Positions 40,105 to 49,995 of a stretch of 64,000 nt of DNA are shown here, piece by piece. A program made the position numbers and the translations under genes. The stretch spans positions 3,564,501-3,628,500 of the forward strand of contig NZ_CP143423.1 of NCBI RefSeq assembly GCF_014337925.2. Direction: 5' to 3'. The notes beneath the pieces are model-generated. The model saw only the letters and a program-made list of their open reading frames with translations. It had not been told where the DNA came from and did not search any database. The stretch's first letter is position 1. Each line of letters opens with the position of its first letter. This stretch comes from Roseobacter fucihabitans (GTDB taxonomy: Bacteria; Pseudomonadota; Alphaproteobacteria; Rhodobacterales; Rhodobacteraceae).

Positions 40105-40354
40105 ACCAATCCAGATCGCGCACGGTAATCACCTCAAACAGAATGATCGATGCAATCACGATCCACAATACAACGCTGATCCCGGTCGTGATCCAGGCCT
40201 TTTTGCGCAGATTATGAACCTCGGGCGCACCGGCATGGGTGCCCGGAACGATCTCACCCAGGTCCCCTTGGGTCTGGACGCGAATGGGCAAAACGATAAG
40301 GAATGTCATCGACCAGATCACCGCGAAAAGCACCAATGCGGAAGTAATACCCAT
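40058..40354 (-). CDS. DUF1467 family small membrane protein
   Basis: A 98-residue protein with two TM helices (ITSALVLFAVIWSMTFLIVLPI and WITTGISVVLWIVIASIIL) joined by a loop containing RVQTQGDLGEIVPGTHAGAPE, the recognisable DUF1467 pattern. Function is unknown. It lies 14 bases downstream of the methylmalonyl-CoA epimerase gene, its usual neighbour in Rhodobacterales, and its end overlaps the EI24 gene in antisense. Confidence 0.85.
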   Translation of the reverse strand: MGITSALVLFAVIWSMTFLIVLPIRVQTQGDLGEIVPGTHAGAPEVHNLRKKAWITTGISVVLWIVIASIILFEVITVRDLDWFNRGAPAVSASETNG

Positions 40355-40368
40355 ATTTCAGCCCCTTT

Positions 40369-40773
40369 TCAGACCTGTTCCAGCTCGACCAGACAACCGT
40401 TGAAGTCCTTGGGATGCAGGAATAAAACCGGCTTTCCATGCGCGCCGATCTTGGGCTCACCCGATCCCAGAACCCGCGCGCCCGTGCTGACCAAATGGTC
40501 CCGCGCGGCCAGAATGTCATCGACCTCATAACAAACGTGGTGCATGCCGCCCGACGGGTTCTTGTCCAAAAACCCCTGTATCGGGCTGTTCTCGCCCAGC
40601 GGATAGAGCAGTTCGATTTTTGTGTTGGGCAATTCGATGAACACCACGGTGACACCATGATCCGGTTCATCCTGCGGTGCGCCGACATTGGCCCCCAAAG
40701 CATTGCGATATTGATCCGCCGCCGCCTCAAGGTCCGGGACCGCAATTGCGACGTGATTCAACCGACCGATCAT
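40369..40773 (-). CDS. mce: Methylmalonyl-CoA epimerase
   Basis: A 134-residue VOC-fold metalloenzyme that interconverts (2R)- and (2S)-methylmalonyl-CoA in propionate and ethylmalonyl-CoA metabolism. Metal-ligand motifs are visible: LNHVAIAVPDL (His), KIELLYPLGENSP (Glu), MHHVCYEVDD (His) and the terminal GCLVELEQV (Glu). The ATG at 40773 gives the usual start; upstream in-frame codons have no family similarity. Confidence 0.94.
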   Translation of the reverse strand: MIGRLNHVAIAVPDLEAAADQYRNALGANVGAPQDEPDHGVTVVFIELPNTKIELLYPLGENSPIQGFLDKNPSGGMHHVCYEVDDILAARDHLVSTGARVLGSGEPKIGAHGKPVLFLHPKDFNGCLVELEQV

Positions 40774-40931
40774 AATGCCTAACTCCCTGCGAGCATGTTC
40801 AATGGTGCTTATGCTGGCGCAAACCGGCGGATGCAAGAGACGCACTGCCGCAGTTTCAGGGCGCAGTTAACGGGCTGTTAGCCATATATGCGCCATGTTG
40901 AGTTGAAACCCGAGTCACCCCGGAGTCGATC

Positions 40932-41651
40932 ATGGATAAAACAGACCCCTTCGCCGCAACCATACCTGCCCCAACCGCCACGCGCCCGCTGCTGGGTCTG
41001 ACGGTTCTGGTGGTCGAGGATAGCCGTTTCGCCTGCGAGGCGATGCGATTGTTGTGTCTGCGCAGTGGGGCCCGCATTCGCCGCGCGGATTGCCTGCGCT
41101 CGGCGCGCCGCCACCTCCAAGTCTATCGTCCGTCCGTCGTAATTGTCGACCTGGGCTTGCCGGACGGCAATGGCGTCGATCTGATCTTGGAATTGACCAA
41201 GGCCGAACCGCGTGTCGATATCGTTTTGGGCACGTCGGGCGATCCTGACGGCCACGATCTCGCAATGGCGGCAGGCGCAGATGGGTTTCTGGAAAAGCCC
41301 ATCACCTCGCTCGCGGCCTTTCAGCAGGAAGTGCTGTCAAATCTGCCCGCAGACCGCCAACCGACCGGGTTGCGCCAGCTCTCTGATGAGATCATCCACC
41401 CTGATCGTATGGCCTTTCAGGACGACATGGCGCATATCGCCGACGTGTTGCAAGACCCTGCCGATGAAGGTGCCCTTGATTATGTGGCGCAGTTTGTGGG
41501 TGGTGTCGCGCGATCCGCCCATGATGATATTCTGGAAAGAGCCGCGACCGATCTTGCCAAAAGCCGCGCAGCCGGCATGCCGAGCAGGGCCGAGGCCGCT
41601 AAAGTCGCCGGGCTGATCCAGGAACGTCTGACCCAAAAGCTCGCGATCTAA
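40932..41651 (+). CDS. Orphan response regulator (receiver domain plus helical C-terminus)
   Basis: A 239-residue protein. The receiver domain spans about residues 22-140, with VLVVEDSRFACEAM (acidic pocket), VVIVDLGLPDGNGVDL (phospho-acceptor Asp), LGTSGD (Thr/Ser switch) and FLEKPI (Lys). The remaining 95 residues are helical with no DNA-binding motif I recognise, so output may be by protein interaction. No histidine kinase gene is adjacent. The GNAT gene converges on it and overlaps its end by 4 bases. Confidence 0.85.
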   Translation: MDKTDPFAATIPAPTATRPLLGLTVLVVEDSRFACEAMRLLCLRSGARIRRADCLRSARRHLQVYRPSVVIVDLGLPDGNGVDLILELTKAEPRVDIVLGTSGDPDGHDLAMAAGADGFLEKPITSLAAFQQEVLSNLPADRQPTGLRQLSDEIIHPDRMAFQDDMAHIADVLQDPADEGALDYVAQFVGGVARSAHDDILERAATDLAKSRAAGMPSRAEAAKVAGLIQERLTQKLAI

Positions 41652-42358
41652 ATCGTTGGATCACTCGCAACCCGTATCGGTTTCATAAAATCCCCCAGGC
41701 TTTTGTGCTGGCGACCTTCGGCATCAAAATTATCTGGCGCGAGCCAGGTTTCAAAGGCCAGTTTCAAGGCTTGCCATTCGCCGTCGATCGCCGCGAACCA
41801 GGCCGTGTCACGGTTGCGCCCCTTGGATATCGTGGCTTGCCGGAACACACCCTCATAGCTGAAGCCGTAGCGTTGCGCCGCCCTGCGCGAGCCGTGGTTG
41901 AGGGCATTGCATTTCCACTCATACCGGCGATACCCCTGTGAAAACGCCCAGCCCATCATCAGATACATGGCCTCGGTTGCCGCGCGGGTCTGCTGCAAGG
42001 CAGGGCTGTAATTGATGTGACCGACTTCGATGGAGCCGTTCTGCGGATCGATCCGCAGGTAGCTGGCAACCCCTTCCCAATTCCCTGTCTCCAGATTACG
42101 AATGGCATAAAAGAGCGTCGCCGGGTCCTGCACGATCTCTTTCACCCAACGATGGTAAAGAGCAGACGACGTGAACGGGCCATAGGGCATGAAATCCCAA
42201 ACATGGTCCTCGCCTTCATAACATTGATAAAGAGCGGCGGCGTGCCGATCCGCATCCAGCTTTTCCAAGGCAACATATTGACCCGACATTGCCGCCCCTT
42301 GCGGGGCCTCCGGGGGTGTCCAGTCGGGCACAAGCGCGGCAGTGTCACAGAGTTTCAT
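41648..42358 (-). CDS. GNAT-family N-acetyltransferase
   Basis: A 236-residue Acetyltransf_3/RimJ-RimL-like enzyme. Elements are VALEKLDADRHAAALY (beta 1), TGNWEGVASYLRIDPQNGSIEVGHINY (beta 4), the acetyl-CoA loop region TRAATEAMYLMMGWAF and CNALNHGSRRAAQRYGFSYEGVFR near the C-terminus. The N-terminal 24 residues before MSGQYVAL may not belong to the protein if translation starts there. The substrate is unknown. Confidence 0.85.
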   Translation of the reverse strand: MKLCDTAALVPDWTPPEAPQGAAMSGQYVALEKLDADRHAAALYQCYEGEDHVWDFMPYGPFTSSALYHRWVKEIVQDPATLFYAIRNLETGNWEGVASYLRIDPQNGSIEVGHINYSPALQQTRAATEAMYLMMGWAFSQGYRRYEWKCNALNHGSRRAAQRYGFSYEGVFRQATISKGRNRDTAWFAAIDGEWQALKLAFETWLAPDNFDAEGRQHKSLGDFMKPIRVASDPTI

Positions 42359-42388
42359 ATCAGCACCTTAAAGGACGCGGGGCCGGTT

Positions 42389-44164
42389 TCATTCCTGCGG
42401 GATCACACGCAGCCCAAGATCCATCAACTGATCACTGGTGGGCTCTGAGGGGGCGGCCATCATCAGATCTTCGGCACGCTGGTTCATCGGGAAGAGAATC
42501 ACCTCACGGATGTTGCTTTCCTCTGCGAGCAGCATGACGATCCGGTCGATCCCCGCAGCACATCCGCCGTGGGGCGGCGCGCCATATTGGAACGCATTGA
42601 CCATGCCACCAAACCGCTTGCGCACCTCGTCTTCGCCGTAGCCTGCAATCTCGAAGGCCTTGAACATGATCTCCGGCTTGTGGTTCCGGATCGCGCCGGA
42701 CACCAGCTCATAGCCGTTGCACGCCAGATCATACTGGTATCCCAAGACCTCCAATGGATCGCCCTCCAGCGCCGCCATCCCCCCTTGGGGCATGGAAAAA
42801 GGGTTATGTTCAAAGTCGATCCTGCCGGACTCCGCGTCCTTTTCATAGATTGGGAAATCCACGATCCACGCAAAGGCGAAGCGGTTTTCATCCGTCAGGC
42901 CCAGCTCCGCACCAATGACGTTGCGCGCCTTGCCTGCGACCGCCTCGAATGTCTTGGGCTTGCCTCCAAGGAAAAATGCGGCATCGCCGACGTCCAGACC
43001 AAGTTGGAGGCGAATGGCTTCCGTGCGCTCGGGCCCAATGTTCTTGGCCAATGGGCCTGCGGCTTCCATACCGTTGCCCTGATCGCGCCAGAAAATATAC
43101 CCCATGCCCGGCAGGCCCTCTTTCTGAGCAAAGGCGTTCATGCGGTCACAGAACTTACGGCTGCCACCTTTCGGCGCGGGGATTGCGCGGATTTCGGTGC
43201 CTTCCTGCTCAAGAAGCTTGGCGAAAATCGCAAAGCCAGAGCCTGCGAAATGCTCCGAGACCGCCTGCATCTTGATCGGGTTGCGCAGGTCGGGCTTGTC
43301 CGATCCATACCAGAGGGCCGCGTCCTTGTAGGAAATCTGCGGCCAGTCCTGATCGACGGCTTTGCCGCCGCCGAACTCCTCGAAAATGCCGGTCAACACA
43401 GGCTGGATCGTGTCAAACACGTCCTGCTGCTCGACAAAACTCATCTCCAGATCGAGCTGGTAAAAATCCGTCGGGGAGCGGTCGGCACGCGGGTCTTCGT
43501 CGCGAAAACAGGGCGCGATCTGGAAATATTTATCAAACCCGGAGACCATCAACAGTTGTTTGAATTGCTGCGGGGCTTGCGGCAATGCGTAAAACTTGCC
43601 GGGGTGCAGACGCGACGGCACCAGAAAATCGCGCGCACCTTCCGGGCTGGAGGCGGTGATGATCGGCGTTTGGAATTCGCGGAATTTCTTGTCCCACATC
43701 CGGCGACGGATCGAGGCCACAACATCAGAACGCAGCGCCATATTCGCCTGCATCTTTTCGCGCCGCAGATCGAGGTAACGGTAGCGCAATCGCGTCTCTT
43801 CGGGGTATTCCTGATCGCCAAACACCTGCAACGGCAATTCGGCCGACGCTCCCAGCACTTCGATGTCGCGGATATAAACCTCAATCGCGCCGGTGGGGAT
43901 CTTGGCATTGACCAGTGAGGCGTCGCGCGCCTTCACCTCGCCGTCAATGCGGATACACCATTCCGCGCGCGCCTTCTCGACCTGCGCAAAAACCGCGCTA
44001 TCGGGATCACAGAGCAGTTGCGTCATGCCGTAATGGTCGCGCAGGTCGATAAAAAGCACCCCACCGTGATCGCGCACGCGGTGCACCCAGCCGGACAGGC
44101 GAACTTTTTCGCCGACGTTTTGCGCGGTCAGATCGGCGCAGGAGTGGCTGCGATAGGCGTGCAT
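42389..44164 (-). CDS. aspS: Aspartyl-tRNA synthetase
   Basis: A 591-residue bacterial-type class II synthetase. It has the N-terminal OB-fold anticodon domain ([23 protein letters not shown]), the catalytic core with motif 2 ([24 protein letters not shown]), the bacterial GAD insertion and motif 3 ([14 protein letters not shown]). In many alphaproteobacteria the enzyme is non-discriminating and also makes Asp-tRNA-Asn; I did not test that here. It is transcribed alone. Confidence 0.97.
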   Translation of the reverse strand: MHAYRSHSCADLTAQNVGEKVRLSGWVHRVRDHGGVLFIDLRDHYGMTQLLCDPDSAVFAQVEKARAEWCIRIDGEVKARDASLVNAKIPTGAIEVYIRDIEVLGASAELPLQVFGDQEYPEETRLRYRYLDLRREKMQANMALRSDVVASIRRRMWDKKFREFQTPIITASSPEGARDFLVPSRLHPGKFYALPQAPQQFKQLLMVSGFDKYFQIAPCFRDEDPRADRSPTDFYQLDLEMSFVEQQDVFDTIQPVLTGIFEEFGGGKAVDQDWPQISYKDAALWYGSDKPDLRNPIKMQAVSEHFAGSGFAIFAKLLEQEGTEIRAIPAPKGGSRKFCDRMNAFAQKEGLPGMGYIFWRDQGNGMEAAGPLAKNIGPERTEAIRLQLGLDVGDAAFFLGGKPKTFEAVAGKARNVIGAELGLTDENRFAFAWIVDFPIYEKDAESGRIDFEHNPFSMPQGGMAALEGDPLEVLGYQYDLACNGYELVSGAIRNHKPEIMFKAFEIAGYGEDEVRKRFGGMVNAFQYGAPPHGGCAAGIDRIVMLLAEESNIREVILFPMNQRAEDLMMAAPSEPTSDQLMDLGLRVIPQE

Positions 44165-44331
44165 GGGCGTATCCCTTCGGGGTCAGATTTCGCGCCAGAT
44201 ACACCTTTTGAGCACAGGGAAGTCAAGGTGTTCACACAGAGATTCGCGCCTGGTTCTGCCTCTAAACACCCGGTTTTCGTTCTGATCGCCGCCAGGATGG
44301 GATTTCCGACAGGGTTATGTGGAAAGCCGGT

Positions 44332-45222
44332 CTATTTTTCAAGCCCGGAACCGGGGGGCATGTAATCGCCCTCTTGATAGCGCGACATCTCGAAACGCCG
44401 CGTGCCGTTCAAATAGGCCAGCGCCTGCGCCCTCTTGCGCGCCGACAGCACCGTCAAAGGGGACAACAGTTTGACAAAAGCCCGCGCCCAGGCCCTCAGA
44501 CCGGGAAAAGACACCCCATGCCTGCGCTCCACATACATCCGCGACTGCGCAATGAAATAAGCCTTCATCGCGGCCCCCTGAATGGCGGTGCCGGAGGATT
44601 TTCCGCCCAGATGCGTCACCGTCGCACCATGTTCGATGCGCAGGGTCCAGCCGGCTTGTCGCATGCGAAACACCAGATCGTCATCCTCGTGATAAAGGAA
44701 AATATCCTCATCAAAACCGCCTACTTCATCAAAAGCAGATTGTCGGCAAAACAGCGCAGCCCCCGTCAGGATGTTGACCTGCACGCTGTCTTTATTGCCC
44801 GGAGCGGCATAGCGCCGGTCGGTGTATTCGGAGCGCGAAATCAACGCGGAGCGACGATCCAGCCGCAAATCCCCCTTGCCGTTCAGAATGGCCGGGTTCA
44901 TCGCGCCCGCCCTGGGGTGCTTTTGCGCCGCCTCAATCAGCAATGCGCAACACGCCGGGGTCAGGGTCGAATCCGGGTTGCAGAAAAACACAAACTCCTT
45001 GTCATTTCCCGCAGCCCCCCGATTACAGGCGGCCCCGAACCCCATGTTGCGCGGCATTTCAATCACCCGTGCGCCATGGTCACGCGCGATCTGTATGGAG
45101 GCGTCCTGACTGTTGTTATCCACCACGACCACTTCGATATCGGCGGGGACGGAGGACAGAAACTGCGCGATCACCTCGGCACTGTTGTAGGTCACACAGA
45201 CTATTCTAAGATGATCGTGCAT
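44332..45222 (-). CDS. Family 2 glycosyltransferase
   Basis: A 296-residue GT-A fold transferase. The nucleotide-sugar site reads RIVCVTYNSAEVIAQFL and VVVVDNNSQDASIQIA, followed by MGFGAACNRGAA and the DxD-equivalent FFCNPDST. The acceptor/base region is GFDEDIFLYHEDDDLVFRM. It resembles rhamnosyltransferase-like GT2 enzymes of surface polysaccharide assembly, but no other polysaccharide genes are nearby. No TM helix is seen. Confidence 0.88.
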   Translation of the reverse strand: MHDHLRIVCVTYNSAEVIAQFLSSVPADIEVVVVDNNSQDASIQIARDHGARVIEMPRNMGFGAACNRGAAGNDKEFVFFCNPDSTLTPACCALLIEAAQKHPRAGAMNPAILNGKGDLRLDRRSALISRSEYTDRRYAAPGNKDSVQVNILTGAALFCRQSAFDEVGGFDEDIFLYHEDDDLVFRMRQAGWTLRIEHGATVTHLGGKSSGTAIQGAAMKAYFIAQSRMYVERRHGVSFPGLRAWARAFVKLLSPLTVLSARKRAQALAYLNGTRRFEMSRYQEGDYMPPGSGLEK

Positions 45223-45308
45223 AAGGGCCTGTGGAGTTTAAGGGAGCCAAGGCGCGCAAATTAGCCGGGATCGCGGACGCCCGCCAGCCCCCCTTGACCG
45301 ACAAACTC

Positions 45309-46037
45309 TTACAAAGCATGCAATCGGTGACGTTCGAGCAATTTGACCAGCATTTCGCGCGCCTGTTGACGGTGGGCCCGGTGGGCGGCGCGCGCGATGG
45401 CGGCGTCCCCCTGCTCGATTGCCTGATACACCCGACGATGCGCTTCATTGGATTTCAACGGTACGGGCCGCATGAAAAGCGTTGTCGCGCGCGCGCGGCG
45501 CACCTGATCCCGCATCATCATGACAATCGCCTCGATGCGCCGGTTTTGACCCAAACGAACAAGTTCGCCGTGAAACCGGTCATCTGCCTCAGACCATTGC
45601 TCAAGATTATCGGCCGCCACCGCGATTTCCATATCCTCAATGGCGCGTGCCAAATCCGCCAGATCCCGCGCGCCGTAGCCTTTTTGCGCGGCCTGTTCGG
45701 CGGCGAGGCTTTCCAACTCGGTCAGCACGTCATAGATTTCGCGCATGTCATCAGGCGAAACAGGCAGGATGCGCACCCCTTTGCGCGGTCTCAATTCGAG
45801 CAGCCCCTGGGCTTCCAGCGTCAGAACCGCTTCGCGCACAGGCGTGCGGGACATCTCCAAAAGCTGCGCCAGTTCCTGTTCAAGATGGTTTGACCCAGCC
45901 GCCAATCGTCCTGAAAAGATCATCTCGCGCAGTGCATGCAACGCGCGCTGTGCGTTGGATTGGGATTTAGGCGTAGGATTTGTCAAAAAATCTCCAATGT
46001 GAAACCCATCTGCCCGCTCATGCTGGTGGCCCCCCAT
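45309..46037 (-). CDS. GntR-family (FadR subfamily) transcriptional regulator
   Basis: A 242-residue regulator with an N-terminal winged helix (ALHALREMIFSGRLAAGSNHLEQELAQLLEMSRTPVREAVLTLEAQGLLELRPRKGVRI) and an all-helical FCD ligand domain whose His and Asp residues (EADDRFHGELVRL, HRAHRQQARE) would bind a metal and a carboxylate effector. The ATG at 46037 is chosen; a TTG 10 codons upstream is possible. The target may be the TTC38-like gene upstream or a distant pathway. Confidence 0.88.
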   Translation of the reverse strand: MGGHQHERADGFHIGDFLTNPTPKSQSNAQRALHALREMIFSGRLAAGSNHLEQELAQLLEMSRTPVREAVLTLEAQGLLELRPRKGVRILPVSPDDMREIYDVLTELESLAAEQAAQKGYGARDLADLARAIEDMEIAVAADNLEQWSEADDRFHGELVRLGQNRRIEAIVMMMRDQVRRARATTLFMRPVPLKSNEAHRRVYQAIEQGDAAIARAAHRAHRQQAREMLVKLLERHRLHAL

Positions 46038-46111
46038 CAGAAGGCCCGAAACAGCAGCGTAAAGCAAGCCACGTCAGAAAAAGCGCGTTACCACAAGGTT
46101 TGCTCGCCTCC

Positions 46112-47527
46112 CTAAGCCGTCATCAGCGATTGCGCCTTTGCATTGGCGCGATCCGCCTGCCCACGATCCCCCAAGCCTTTGAAAGCACGGGCAACCGCGC
46201 GCCAGTTTTGTGCCGAGCTTGGCTTTATCCCAGTGCGTTCGTTGGCCAGCGCCAGCGCCAGATCGAACCGGCGCGCCCGCAGCGCCGCTTCCAGCAGTGT
46301 CCAGCCAATGATGTCGCGCTGTGCATAGCTGCCCCCGAGGCGATGCGTCATATAACGTATCGGCAAAAGCCGATCCACACATTGGGCGTAATTTTCGCGC
46401 TTGAAGTCCTGCATGGCCAGGCAAAACGGCAGTCCGATTTCTCGGGTCATGGCGACATTGGCATCCGACGCGTTTTCCAAATAGCGCTCGTTGGCCGACA
46501 AAAGCGCCTTTTGCGCCTCCACCCGATTATCGGATACGAAGGTTAGCATCGCATGCACATCGTTGAACGCGTAAAGCGTATCCTGCGCGGCAGGTTCCCA
46601 TTTATTGGCCAGATGTGTCCAGCGATCCCCGCTTTCCTGTCCCACCAAATTCATCCGCCACAGCAAGGCCGCAGCATCCAGTTCCTCGTATCGATGACCG
46701 TCTTTGTTGCGCGAATCCAGATGCGTATCAAAGATGTCAAACACCTCATCATATTGTTCCAGATCAAGGTGATAGAGGCCCGTGTGCCACCACAAATGGT
46801 TGGCGAAATTGGAGGTGCCCCATGTGGCGGCGTGATCGCGCATGAAGCGGATACCGCCCGCCTGTCGGCCCCGCATTTCCATCACATGGCTCACCGTATG
46901 CACGGCATATGGGTTGTCGGGGCGGATCGAGAGAGCCTGGCGGGCCAACTCCTCCGCACGGGAAAAATCGCGGTTTTCTTCAAGCCCGAAGGAATAGAAC
47001 CCGAGCACGAATTCATAGCCCGGAATGCTCTCGTCCCACAGGTTGAACACCCGCGCGACAACATCGCGTTGTCCCGGCACATCGCCCAGGAGCACCATGG
47101 TATAGTGGATCAGTTCCAGCGCGAGCAAATCCATCGGGTATTGCGTCAGCACGGCTTCCCATTTTTGCACCGCCCCAAAGAAATCCCCCCGCACCCAAGC
47201 CTGCACCGCCTCAAAGTGGCCGCGCTCGCGGTCATTCGCATCGGGCAGAAGGCGTTCCGCCTGCGCGAGGCTTTCCAGCATCAGATCATAGATCCGCGTT
47301 TCCATGGCCTGCGTCAGCCACCCGGCTTTGAACAGCCAACCCATCAGGAAATCAGGATGTTCAGCCAGGATTTGATCGATTTCGGCATTTGCATCGCCGC
47401 GAAAGCACAGCGACATGATGACCGCCCGTTCAAGCCCATCAATCGCGTCCCGATCACGATAGGACACCGGGATGCCCCGCACATCCGTAAAGGGCATTTG
47501 GGTTTTCGACGCAGTTTGTGGGCGCAT
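46112..47527 (-). CDS. TTC38-like tetratricopeptide repeat protein
   Basis: A 471-residue alpha-helical protein of the family related to eukaryotic TTC38. Recognisable parts are DNPYAVHTVSHVMEMRGRQAGGIRFM and SNFANHLWWHTGLYHLDLEQYDEVFDIFDTHL. There is no signal peptide. Its function is unknown; such proteins are presumed scaffolds. I prefer the ATG at 47527, which has AAGGA about 10 bases upstream, over the longer frame that begins at 47608. Confidence 0.8.
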   Translation of the reverse strand: MRPQTASKTQMPFTDVRGIPVSYRDRDAIDGLERAVIMSLCFRGDANAEIDQILAEHPDFLMGWLFKAGWLTQAMETRIYDLMLESLAQAERLLPDANDRERGHFEAVQAWVRGDFFGAVQKWEAVLTQYPMDLLALELIHYTMVLLGDVPGQRDVVARVFNLWDESIPGYEFVLGFYSFGLEENRDFSRAEELARQALSIRPDNPYAVHTVSHVMEMRGRQAGGIRFMRDHAATWGTSNFANHLWWHTGLYHLDLEQYDEVFDIFDTHLDSRNKDGHRYEELDAAALLWRMNLVGQESGDRWTHLANKWEPAAQDTLYAFNDVHAMLTFVSDNRVEAQKALLSANERYLENASDANVAMTREIGLPFCLAMQDFKRENYAQCVDRLLPIRYMTHRLGGSYAQRDIIGWTLLEAALRARRFDLALALANERTGIKPSSAQNWRAVARAFKGLGDRGQADRANAKAQSLMTA

Positions 47528-47647
47528 TCGGGACGATCCTTGGCAATTCGAGTTGACCTCATAAATAGGGGTCTGGTTCGAAATTGCACTCAAGATCGGC
47601 AACTTCACGAAGACTCTATCGTTATTTTAACGCCCGCGCGGTTAAAG

Positions 47648-48874
47648 TCAGTCGCCCGCCCGCGCGTAACCGCCCCGCGTTTGCGGGGTTTTCATATCCA
47701 GAACCTTACCGGCAACCAGGTTCCGCAACATTTGTGCCGTGCCCCCGCCAATGGTGAACATCCGCGCATCCCGTACCATGCGTTCAACCGGCGTGTTGCG
47801 CGAATATCCGCTAGCCCCGTGCAGTTGCAGCGCATCATTGGTGACTTTGACGGCCATTTCCGACGCAAAGACCTTGGCCTGCGCCGCCAGCATCGGATCG
47901 GGGAAGCCTGATGGTTCATGATCCGCGCTTTTGGCCGCGCGCCAGATCATCATCCGCGCCGCATCGATCTGGATCGACATATCCGCCAGCATCCATTGCA
48001 ACCCCTGAAACTCCGCGATGGGGCGGCCGAATTGTTCGCGCTTTTTGACATGGGCGCAGGCGGCCTCGAATGCACCCTGCGCGATGCCAAGTGCTACGGT
48101 CGCCGCCCCGACGCGCTGCGCGTTATAGGCGTTCATCAAACCGGAAAATCCGCGCTTGATCCCTTCGGGCGGCGTGATCAAACGGTCCAGCGGCAGCACC
48201 AGATTGTCGAAATGAACCGCTGTTTCCGGGATGCCGCGCAGGCCCATGGTCGGTTCGCGCGCGCCGATGATCAGACCCGTTTCGCCGAGGTACGCCATGA
48301 ATCCGCCGATGCCTTTGAACACACCGCCCTCCATGACGCGCGCGAAAATCAGATGCAGGCGTGACACGCCGCCCCCTGTGATCCAGTGTTTGGACCCATT
48401 AAGCACCCAACTGTCGCCTTTACGCTCCGCTGTCGTTGTCATTTCCGTGGCGGCACTGCCCGCGCCGGGTTCCGTGATGCAAATCGCCGGTTTATCCCCG
48501 GACAGGACGTATCGGGCCGCCGTTTCACGTTGTTCCGGCGTGCCATAGGCGATGATCGCGCCGACCGCGCCCATGTTACCTTCCACGACGATGCGTCCGG
48601 ACACACCGCAGCACCGCGCGAATTCCTCAACCACCAGCGCGACATCAAAGCAGGTCGCGCCCTGCCCTGCCAGATCTTCGGGGACGGACATCCCCATGAA
48701 ACCGGCTTCGCTCAGCGATGCCACCACATCCAGCGGGTATTCTTCGGTACGGTCCGTTTGTGCTGCCGACGGTCGCGCAACGTGCTCGGCCAGCGCGCGC
48801 GCACGGGTTTTCAACGCACTCTGATCTGGCGTCAGAAAAAGCGATGAAACATCATGGTCATATCTATCAAACAA
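47648..48874 (-). CDS. Acyl-CoA dehydrogenase family protein
   Basis: A 408-residue flavoprotein with the helical N-domain, the beta-barrel segment CITEPGAGSAATEMTTTAERKGDSWVLNGSKHWITGG and the C-terminal LQLHGASGYSRNTPVERMVRDARMF. The usual catalytic Glu of the Y-E-G-T motif is replaced (TIGGGTAQM), so the base must be elsewhere, as in some subfamilies, or activity is altered. Translation begins with TTG at 48874, supported by GGGAGA upstream. It is downstream of the LysR gene on the same strand. Confidence 0.88.
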   Translation of the reverse strand: MFDRYDHDVSSLFLTPDQSALKTRARALAEHVARPSAAQTDRTEEYPLDVVASLSEAGFMGMSVPEDLAGQGATCFDVALVVEEFARCCGVSGRIVVEGNMGAVGAIIAYGTPEQRETAARYVLSGDKPAICITEPGAGSAATEMTTTAERKGDSWVLNGSKHWITGGGVSRLHLIFARVMEGGVFKGIGGFMAYLGETGLIIGAREPTMGLRGIPETAVHFDNLVLPLDRLITPPEGIKRGFSGLMNAYNAQRVGAATVALGIAQGAFEAACAHVKKREQFGRPIAEFQGLQWMLADMSIQIDAARMMIWRAAKSADHEPSGFPDPMLAAQAKVFASEMAVKVTNDALQLHGASGYSRNTPVERMVRDARMFTIGGGTAQMLRNLVAGKVLDMKTPQTRGGYARAGD

Positions 48875-48970
48875 AACGCGTCTCCCGTCTGGACCTTGCA
48901 GATAGGGTACACCATTTAATAATTTGCAGTTAGCGAGTTATTTAATCATATGTCGTAAGTTTTTCAAACG

Positions 48971-49819
48971 CTACAGCGCGCGCAGAAAGGTTTGAATCAG
49001 GGCATCACACGCACCCCCCCTCATCGTAAGCGCGCCCACATCGCGCACATGTGGCGGATCGCCAAAAGGCACCGAGCGCAGCCCCGGCCATGTTCCGGAA
49101 TGGCCGCGACACACAGGCACAATCGCGACACCCAACCCTTCGCGCACCATGCATTGGATGGCATCCAGCGAATCGATTTCCATCGTGGCCTGGACGGTAA
49201 TGCCCTGCGCTTTCAACTGCGCCTCGATCGCGGCCCCCGCCCAGGTTTTGCGATTGAACCAGATGAAGGGCTGTTGGCGCAGCAAATCCCGAGCGTCACC
49301 GGCTGCGTCCTTGCGGGCGATCACGGCAAGCGGTTCATGGGCGATATGATGCCAGTCCAGACCGGCAATCGGGCGTGGCGGTTTGGTGCAGACCACAACA
49401 TCCAGTCGCCCCTGCGCGAGGTCTGCGGCGAGTGCGTCGGAACTGCCGCTGCGCACATCAAATGACAGATCAGGGTGGGCGGCCTTCAATTCCGCCAGGG
49501 CTGCGGGCAGGAAACTGCTCAAAACCGTCGGGACGGCCCCCACGGTCAAGCGCCCCCGCACCAGCTGGCCGGACACCGCATCGCGCGCGCTGTCGCACAG
49601 ATTGACGATCCTGCGGGCGTGATCGGCCAGAACATGCGCTTTTGCTGTTGGGACGGGAGGCCGGACGGTGCGATCAAACAGAACGACGTCCAATTCGGTC
49701 TCAAGGCCCTTCATCTGCAAGCTGATCGCGGAATGGGAACGCCCGACCTGCGTTCCGGCCGCAGCAAAAGAACCCTTATCGATCACGGCCAGCAGGATGC
49801 GCATTTGTTGGAGGTTCAT
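48971..49819 (-). CDS. LysR-family transcriptional regulator
   Basis: A 282-residue regulator with the N-terminal winged helix (MRILLAVIDKGSFAAAGTQVGRSHSAISLQMKGLETELDVVLFDR) and a two-lobed effector domain (LTVGAVPTVLSSFLPAALAELKAAHPDLSFDVRSG). The ATG at 49819 is the normal start; a longer frame adds five residues. It is divergent from the YcaO gene across 176 bases, the classical geometry for a LysR protein that controls its neighbour. It could equally control the acyl-CoA dehydrogenase gene downstream. Confidence 0.92.
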   Translation of the reverse strand: MNLQQMRILLAVIDKGSFAAAGTQVGRSHSAISLQMKGLETELDVVLFDRTVRPPVPTAKAHVLADHARRIVNLCDSARDAVSGQLVRGRLTVGAVPTVLSSFLPAALAELKAAHPDLSFDVRSGSSDALAADLAQGRLDVVVCTKPPRPIAGLDWHHIAHEPLAVIARKDAAGDARDLLRQQPFIWFNRKTWAGAAIEAQLKAQGITVQATMEIDSLDAIQCMVREGLGVAIVPVCRGHSGTWPGLRSVPFGDPPHVRDVGALTMRGGACDALIQTFLRAL

Positions 49820-49995
49820 GGAACAGTAAGCCAATGTTTGAAAGCGCCGGATCGGACGCGCGACGCTGCGACATTAAAGGACATAAGGGCCTGCGTCCAA
49901 TGGATCAGGCGGAACCGGGGGCGGGTAAGAATTAAGACCATTTCAGATCGGGGACAGATGTGATTTGAAGGGTGTCGAGCAAGGGAAAGCACCCG
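49820..49995. promoter_or_regulatory. Divergent promoter region between lysR and the YcaO operon
   Basis: This 176-base spacer separates two divergently read genes and must hold both promoters. A short imperfect dyad with GGAC and GTCC ends lies at 49879-49898. AAGGGA at 49980-49985 is the ribosome-binding site that selects ATG 49996 as the YcaO start. I cannot identify a certain T-N11-A LysR box. Confidence 0.4.

Noticed and set aside
42569-43918. Forward open frame of about 450 codons opposite aspS
   Set aside because: Composition and position mark it as a shadow of the aspartyl-tRNA synthetase gene on the minus strand.
46553-47911. Forward open frame of 452 codons across the TTC38-like gene
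   Set aside because: It runs across two genes and their spacer on the other strand and has no domain signature.
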